Assembly: GCA_903643055.1 (NCBI GenBank)
Contig: CAHJWV010000018.1
Span: forward strand, 1-11,095
Direction: 5' to 3'
Source: Burkholderiales bacterium
Lineage (GTDB): Bacteria > Pseudomonadota > Gammaproteobacteria > Burkholderiales > Burkholderiaceae
Length of the DNA: 11,095 nt
The number at the start of each line of letters is the position of its first letter. Position 1 is the first letter of the stretch. Of the stretch, positions 7,072-11,095 are shown piece by piece. A program made the position numbers and the translations under genes. The notes beneath the pieces are model-generated. The model worked only from the letters and a program-made list of their open reading frames with translations. It searched no databases and had not been told where the DNA came from.

Positions 7072-8058
7072 ATGAACAACAGCATCACCGATGTTGCCGG
7101 CATTCGCGTCGGCCATTTCACCGACAGCCGCCGGCCCACCGGTTGCACCGTCATCCTGTGCACCGACGGTGCGGTGGCCGGCGTCGACGTACGCGGCGCT
7201 TCACCCGGCACGCGCGAGACCGAGCTGCTGGCGCCGGTCAACGCCGTTGAACACGTTCATGCCGTCTTGCTGTCAGGTGGCAGCGCCTTCGGGCTCGATG
7301 CCGCCGGCGGCGTGATGCGCTGGCTGGATGAGCAAGGCATCGGCCTGCCAGTCGGCCCGGCGCGCATTCCGATCGTGCCGGCCGCCATCCTGTTCGACCT
7401 GTTCACTGGCGACCCGCGCATCCGCCCCGATGCCGCGGCCGGCCATGCGGCCTGCGTGGCCGCGGGCCGCGACGCGCCCGCTGAAGGCAACGCCGGCGCA
7501 GGCGCGGGTGCGGTGGTCGGCAAGTTGTACGGCATCGAACGAGCGATGAAGGGCGGCATCGGCAGCGCATCGGTTCGCGTCCAGGGCATCACGGTCGGGG
7601 CGATCGTCGCGGTCAATGCGGTCGGCGATGTGATCGACCCCGCCACCGGCCAGGTGCTGGCCGGCGCCCGCACCGCTGAAGGCCTGCGCACGCTCGGCGT
7701 GACCCAAGCGATGCTGCGCGGCGAGCTGCCGCCGCATCTGCCGATCGGCGAAGCGACAACGCTGGGCGTGATCGCCACCGATGCGCGGCTGACCAAAGCC
7801 GAAGCCCAGAAGATTGCGCAGATGGCCCACGACGGCCTCGCGCGCACCATCAGCCCGGTGCACACCCACAGCGACGGCGACACGCTGTTTGCGCTCGGCA
7901 CCGGCCAAAGCGGGCTGACCGCGCATGTCAGCGTCTTGGGCACGCTGGCCGCCGAAGTGGTGGCGATCGCCGTGCTGCGAGCCGTGCGCGCCGCGCGTGG
8001 CCTGAATGAAGAGGGCTTGCCGAAACTGCCGGCTTGCGGCGATTTGCCGGCGGGCTGA
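7072..8058 (+). CDS. P1 family (S58, DmpA/NylC-like) self-processing peptidase/amidohydrolase
   Basis: The family consists of Ntn-type hydrolases that cleave themselves into two chains, exposing a Ser or Thr nucleophile, and act on N-terminal amino acids, beta-peptides or nylon oligomers. The 328-residue product has the family landmarks: DVAGIRVGH (7-15), GCTVIL (24-29), VDVRGASPGTRET (38-50), LSGGSAFGLDAAGGV (67-81), GAGAGAVVGK (142-151), ATTLGVIATDA (228-238) and SDGDTLFALGTG (267-278). By comparison with NylC, where Asn-Thr is cut, the predicted nucleophile is T229, here preceded by Ala. There is no signal peptide, so it is probably cytosolic. ATG 7072 is chosen because the protein then starts directly before the conserved domain; the only Shine-Dalgarno-like GAGG is 11 bases upstream, and a TTG at 7039 is an alternative. 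The substrate is unknown. Confidence 0.93.
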   Translation: MNNSITDVAGIRVGHFTDSRRPTGCTVILCTDGAVAGVDVRGASPGTRETELLAPVNAVEHVHAVLLSGGSAFGLDAAGGVMRWLDEQGIGLPVGPARIPIVPAAILFDLFTGDPRIRPDAAAGHAACVAAGRDAPAEGNAGAGAGAVVGKLYGIERAMKGGIGSASVRVQGITVGAIVAVNAVGDVIDPATGQVLAGARTAEGLRTLGVTQAMLRGELPPHLPIGEATTLGVIATDARLTKAEAQKIAQMAHDGLARTISPVHTHSDGDTLFALGTGQSGLTAHVSVLGTLAAEVVAIAVLRAVRAARGLNEEGLPKLPACGDLPAG

Positions 8059-8763
8059 ATCCCCTTCATGAATCGTTCGGCGCCTACCGATCCGCCGCTT
8101 TCCGTGACGCCGTCTGCGTTCACCATCTTCATTCACGAAGGCCATCGACGCCCTGGCCAAAGTGACGCGTCTGAGATGGGCAAGTGTTCATTTCCAAGCG
8201 CTCAACGCCAACGCTGCCCAGGGGTCAACACCGCTTTCTGACAGCGCATCAACGTGGGCCATGCGCATCCCGCCGTTGCCTGCCGATCCGTCTGAACGAC
8301 ATGTTATTGCGCTGTAACGTCAGGTCGCACTGGCGCGCAGCCGCTTCGCGATCGATGCCACTCGCCGGCCGTTGCTGCGCATGCTAGCGCCCCAGGTGAG
8401 CGACATGCTTCGCATCCTGAAACAGCGCCGCCGCGGGCTTGTCAATGCTTCCGACGCCCGGACAAACCCTTTACGGACAGGACGCATCGGCAGTGCATGC
8501 GCTTACAACCGCCATTAGAAAAATACAAATGCGCGGCGCTGGGCATCGGCGATCTGCAATATTTCGATCGACCGCTAACTTCATATTCAAATGGAGTTTC
8601 ACGCAACGGCCGACGCTCATCGCTCTGACCTCACCCCAGGAGCCGCCGCTGAAATGGGCGGTCAGGCCTTGCACCGCGTCGGTCGACGCACACCTTGCGG
8701 TCGCCCCCGCCCTTGCCAGCAAGCCTTCGCAAAAACTGGCGCATATCCAACGATTTCAAACTC
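8059..8763. other. long intergenic region without a supportable gene
   Basis: About 705 bases between the peptidase and the AbfB-like gene. Short open frames occur on the plus strand (for example 8184-8387), but none has a Shine-Dalgarno sequence or family-like residues. I see no clear terminator hairpin after the peptidase; TTCATGAA at 8067-8074 is only an 8-bp palindrome. The stretch 8500-8600 is less GC-rich (TTAGAAAAATACAAAT, TTCATATTCAAAT) and is the likeliest promoter area for the downstream gene, but no convincing -35/-10 pair can be set out. Confidence 0.6.
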
Positions 8764-9912
8764 ATGAGCATCAACATCAAAACCTGGTTGGCTTGCATGG
8801 CTGCGCTGGCATTGCCAGCCCTGGCGTTCGCTGCCGACGTCAAACTTCCGGTGGGCGAACTCAAATCCTTCCAGGTCACGACGCCGGGCTATACCGATCG
8901 CTACCTGCGGCAGACCAACTCGCTCGGCTACACCGCGGTCGTCAGCACCTCCAGCAGCGAATCGCTGCGCAAGGAGTCGTCGTTCCGCATCGTCAGCGGC
9001 CTGGCCAACGGCAACTGCTATTCGCTGGAATCGCAAAACCTGCCCGGCCGTTACCTGCGCCACTTCAATTCGCGCATCCGCCTGGACAGCTCCGACAACT
9101 CCGACACCTTCAAGCGCGATGCGACCTGGTGCGCCCGCCCCGGCCTGTCGGGCCAGGGGGTGAGCTTCGAGTCACTGAACTTCGGCGGCCGCTATCTGCG
9201 CCATGCGAACTCCGAACTGTGGAACGACCCGAACACCGGCGGCAGCTTCGCGCAAGACGCAAGCTGGAACGTCGTCAATGCGCTGTCGGCCAACACCTGC
9301 AGCAACAGCACCGGCTCGGTGACCGGCGGCGGCCCGAAGGAAGTCAGGCTGAAGAACAACACCGGCCAGACGATTCGGGTCGCCTTTTTCCGCAACCTTG
9401 CGCCGGGCGAGAACCCGAGCTTCAACGGCCCCGACGCATCGTTCAACGTGCCGCCGGGCTGCACGCAGAAAGTGGCTGTGCCGCGTGACTGGCAAGGCCG
9501 CGCGCAGCGCTACAGCGGCAGCACGCAAGACCCGTCGAACTGGGCCGAACTCAACTTCGAGCCGGGCGAGAAAGCCTGGGCAGGCATGGACCGCAACGAC
9601 AAGATCTGGTTCGACGAGAGCGACATCCTCGGGCGCAACAGCTCGCTGCTGATGGTGGCGGGCGACGGCGTGGTCGGCGGTATCGCGAAGAGCGTGGTGG
9701 GTGAAGCCCCCAGCAATCTGGTCGTGCGTGACAGCTCGGGCCAGCTGGTGATCAAGCCGCCGCAATGGTTCAACGGCGTGACCAACTGGGACGCCGTCAA
9801 CTTCCTGCGCGCCAAGGTCGGCGCCGACAAGGCCTATGTGCTGCCGGACGACCACGGTGCCGTGCGCCTGAGCCATTCCAGCACGATGACGCTGGAGTTC
9901 GGCAACCCCTGA
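8764..9912 (+). CDS. secreted protein with AbfB/CBM42-like beta-trefoil and an unknown C-terminal domain
   Basis: The 382-residue product has a Sec signal peptide (hydrophobic 8-23, cleavage after AFA, residue 23). Residues 35-173 form three repeats, each beginning RYLR (46-49, 97-100, 144-147): RYLRQTNS, RYLRHFNS and RYLRHANS. The second and third continue to an FKRDATW / FAQDASW motif. This is the arabinofuranose-binding AbfB (CBM42) trefoil pattern. Repeat 1 is degenerate, with Gln in place of His. After a Ser/Thr/Gly linker (about 178-190), a second domain (191-382) begins KEVRLKNNTGQTIRVAFF; I do not recognise it. It looks beta-rich, with Trp-rich segments. The mature part has four cysteines (C85, C123, C179, C233), fitting a periplasmic or extracellular location. 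No glycosidase motif is visible. ATG 8764 is chosen for the signal peptide although no Shine-Dalgarno sequence precedes it; a TTG at 8695 would bury the signal peptide. Confidence 0.85.
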   Translation: MSINIKTWLACMAALALPALAFAADVKLPVGELKSFQVTTPGYTDRYLRQTNSLGYTAVVSTSSSESLRKESSFRIVSGLANGNCYSLESQNLPGRYLRHFNSRIRLDSSDNSDTFKRDATWCARPGLSGQGVSFESLNFGGRYLRHANSELWNDPNTGGSFAQDASWNVVNALSANTCSNSTGSVTGGGPKEVRLKNNTGQTIRVAFFRNLAPGENPSFNGPDASFNVPPGCTQKVAVPRDWQGRAQRYSGSTQDPSNWAELNFEPGEKAWAGMDRNDKIWFDESDILGRNSSLLMVAGDGVVGGIAKSVVGEAPSNLVVRDSSGQLVIKPPQWFNGVTNWDAVNFLRAKVGADKAYVLPDDHGAVRLSHSSTMTLEFGNP

Positions 9913-9934
9913 GCGCTTCGGGACGCTGAGTGAC

Positions 9935-9989
9935 TGTGTCACGGCGCTGGCGATGGCTCAAAAATCCATGATGCCAACGCCGTGACGCA
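9935..9989. terminator. long stem-loop between convergent genes
   Basis: Bases 9935-9951 pair with 9973-9989 over 17 positions with one mismatch (C9947/A9976) and one G-U pair; GTCACGGCG and CGCCGTGAC are perfect. The loop is 21 bases and contains AAAAA. It begins 22 bases after the stop of the AbfB-like gene and lies between convergent genes, so termination or mRNA 3'-end protection in either direction is plausible. It has no flanking T-run. Confidence 0.5.
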
Positions 9990-10123
9990 CGAGCGCCGCA
10001 ACAAGGGCGACGGCATCGCCTTCGCTATCTGCCCGTCGTTTTGCGCCCGTTGTCCTGCGCCTCTTGTTCTTCACCCGTAACCGATCTGCCCGAGGCTCTG
10101 CATCCAGCCCGCTGCGCCAGCCC

Positions 10124-11095
10124 TCAGGACATGATCACTTGCAAGCTGTGCTCATAAGCCGCCGTCAATCGATCGAAGGTGTCCATCAGCACATCGCTGG
10201 CGCGGGCCAGTTCGATGCAGGTGTCATCACCGTAATCGTCCCGCCGATGGCGGCTGATCACGACAACACCTGCGGCACCATCACCGCGCAGGCAACGCAG
10301 CACCAGCATCCACTCGTTGCGCGCCGAGGCCAGCGCGTCACGGATGTCATGGCTGCTCAGCGGCGCCTGCTCCAGCTCCAGCAAGGCCGCTTCAAACGCA
10401 TTCAACTGCGCGACCAGCTCGTCACCGAGGATGGGCTGGCCTCGCACGATGCCCATCAACGCGATCTTGGCCACGCGCTGCACGCGCATGCGCTGGCGGC
10501 CACACAGGTTGACGATGTGCAATGCGCGCCGGCCCCCGGCCTGCTCCAGCGTTTCGGTCAGCGCTTCGGCTGACGCGAGCAGTACCTCGGCCGCTGCATC
10601 GACGGCCGGCAGCACCGCCGCGGTCTGGCGCTTGTCGAGCACCGCGTTCAGCGCAAGCCATGCCGCCTGGGCCGGTGCCAGCGCGGCACGCCAATCGAGC
10701 GCGTCGGCCGACAGCGGCAAGGCGCTCAAGTGATCGAGATTCTCTTGCGCGCGCTGTGACGCAGCTTGCTGCGCGGTGCGCGCGCGCCGCGCATCGATGC
10801 CGGCCAGGCGCTGGGCGGCCAGCTTCACCAGGCGCTGCGACAGCATGCGCAATTGGCCGGCGCGGTTGATCGCGTCGCCCCACTGCGCGCCCTTCAGCAC
10901 CGAGCGCGACACCTCGCCGACGCGCACATTGGTGTGCATCGACGCGCCGCGCAGCACGCGGAAGGCTTCGTCTTCACCGATGCCGCGCGCCTGCATCAGC
11001 ACGCCCTTGGCGCGCTCGATCCATTTGCGCTCATCGAGCTGTTCTTGTGCTTGAGCGGTGTCGGCACGCAATATCGCTTCACGCTGCCATCGGTA
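10124..11095 (-). CDS. ANTAR-domain antiterminator with PilJ/P-box-like sensor helices (5' end beyond window)
   Basis: The reading frame is open to the right edge (first visible codons YRWQREAIL), so the gene is partial; 323 residues are visible. An ANTAR domain occupies about 13-68, with the typical ERKWIERAKGVLM core and a later EAFRVLR; ANTAR domains bind twin-hairpin leader RNA and prevent termination (NasT, NasR, AmiR). The preceding coiled-coil-like stretch resembles the linker that follows a receiver domain in NasT-type proteins, so a receiver may lie outside the window. Next come two related helices: AINRAGQLRMLSQRLVK (75-91) and IVNLCGRQRMRVQRVAK (194-210). The first is close to the nitrate-binding P-box of NarX/NarQ and the PilJ N-terminal domain. 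The last 100 residues are helical and end in MS. No membrane segment is visible. It is likely a soluble nitrate/nitrite-type regulator, with its target operon outside the window. Confidence 0.85.
   Translation of the reverse strand, partial: YRWQREAILRADTAQAQEQLDERKWIERAKGVLMQARGIGEDEAFRVLRGASMHTNVRVGEVSRSVLKGAQWGDAINRAGQLRMLSQRLVKLAAQRLAGIDARRARTAQQAASQRAQENLDHLSALPLSADALDWRAALAPAQAAWLALNAVLDKRQTAAVLPAVDAAAEVLLASAEALTETLEQAGGRRALHIVNLCGRQRMRVQRVAKIALMGIVRGQPILGDELVAQLNAFEAALLELEQAPLSSHDIRDALASARNEWMLVLRCLRGDGAAGVVVISRHRRDDYGDDTCIELARASDVLMDTFDRLTAAYEHSLQVIMS

Noticed and set aside
7257..8160. Two antisense open frames of about 290 codons across the P1 peptidase gene
   Set aside because: High GC keeps these frames open; their translations are low-complexity Ala/Arg/Pro with no motifs, and the plus frame carries a complete conserved enzyme.
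8184..8387. 67-codon plus-strand open frame in the long intergenic region
   Set aside because: Arg/Cys-rich translation, no Shine-Dalgarno sequence and no resemblance to a known small protein.
8439..9488. 349-codon plus-strand open frame overlapping the AbfB-like gene
   Set aside because: Its translation is Arg/Gln/Pro-rich with no domain pattern, while the overlapping frame has a signal peptide and three RYLR repeats. It is a GC-rich shadow frame.

Overview
The window is GC-rich DNA with dense, short-spaced genes. Protein content (ExoIII, a PimC/PimD-like acyl-CoA dehydrogenase pair, an ANTAR regulator with nitrate-sensor-like helices) suggests a betaproteobacterium, most likely of the order Burkholderiales. 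That placement is inferred from gene style and composition; no marker gene in the window proves it. There are no rRNA, tRNA, CRISPR or transposase signatures.

Layout. Left block, minus strand (about 63-2365): an SDR oxidoreductase, a conserved protein of unknown function coupled to it by an ATGA stop/start overlap, and exodeoxyribonuclease III 69 bases further on. The ExoIII stop faces what may be the last codons of a plus-strand gene entering from the left, and the two stop codons sit in the two arms of one inverted repeat. A divergent intergenic region (2366-2716) with several dyads separates the SDR gene from a plus-strand gene for a large, unrecognised lipoprotein, which ends in a strong 11-bp hairpin terminator.

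Centre, plus strand (4516-8058): two adjacent acyl-CoA dehydrogenase genes resembling the large and small subunits of pimeloyl-CoA dehydrogenase. They probably form one heteromeric enzyme for beta-oxidation of a CoA-linked acid. In the first subunit the only plausible catalytic glutamate lies at the isovaleryl-CoA-dehydrogenase-type position; the second subunit has neither usual catalytic glutamate. A P1-family (DmpA/NylC-like) self-processing hydrolase follows after a spacer with a short GCGGACA-type tandem repeat.

Right block: about 700 bases with no supportable gene, then a secreted protein with an AbfB/CBM42-like three-repeat beta-trefoil followed by an unrecognised C-terminal domain. It is followed by a long stem-loop and, on the minus strand, a regulator that runs off the right edge. 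That regulator joins an ANTAR RNA-binding antiterminator domain to two helices resembling the PilJ/NarX nitrate-binding P-box. The domain order is reversed relative to NasR, and this is the most interesting item in the window. No single new multi-gene system is evident; the unusual features are domain combinations and regulatory DNA.
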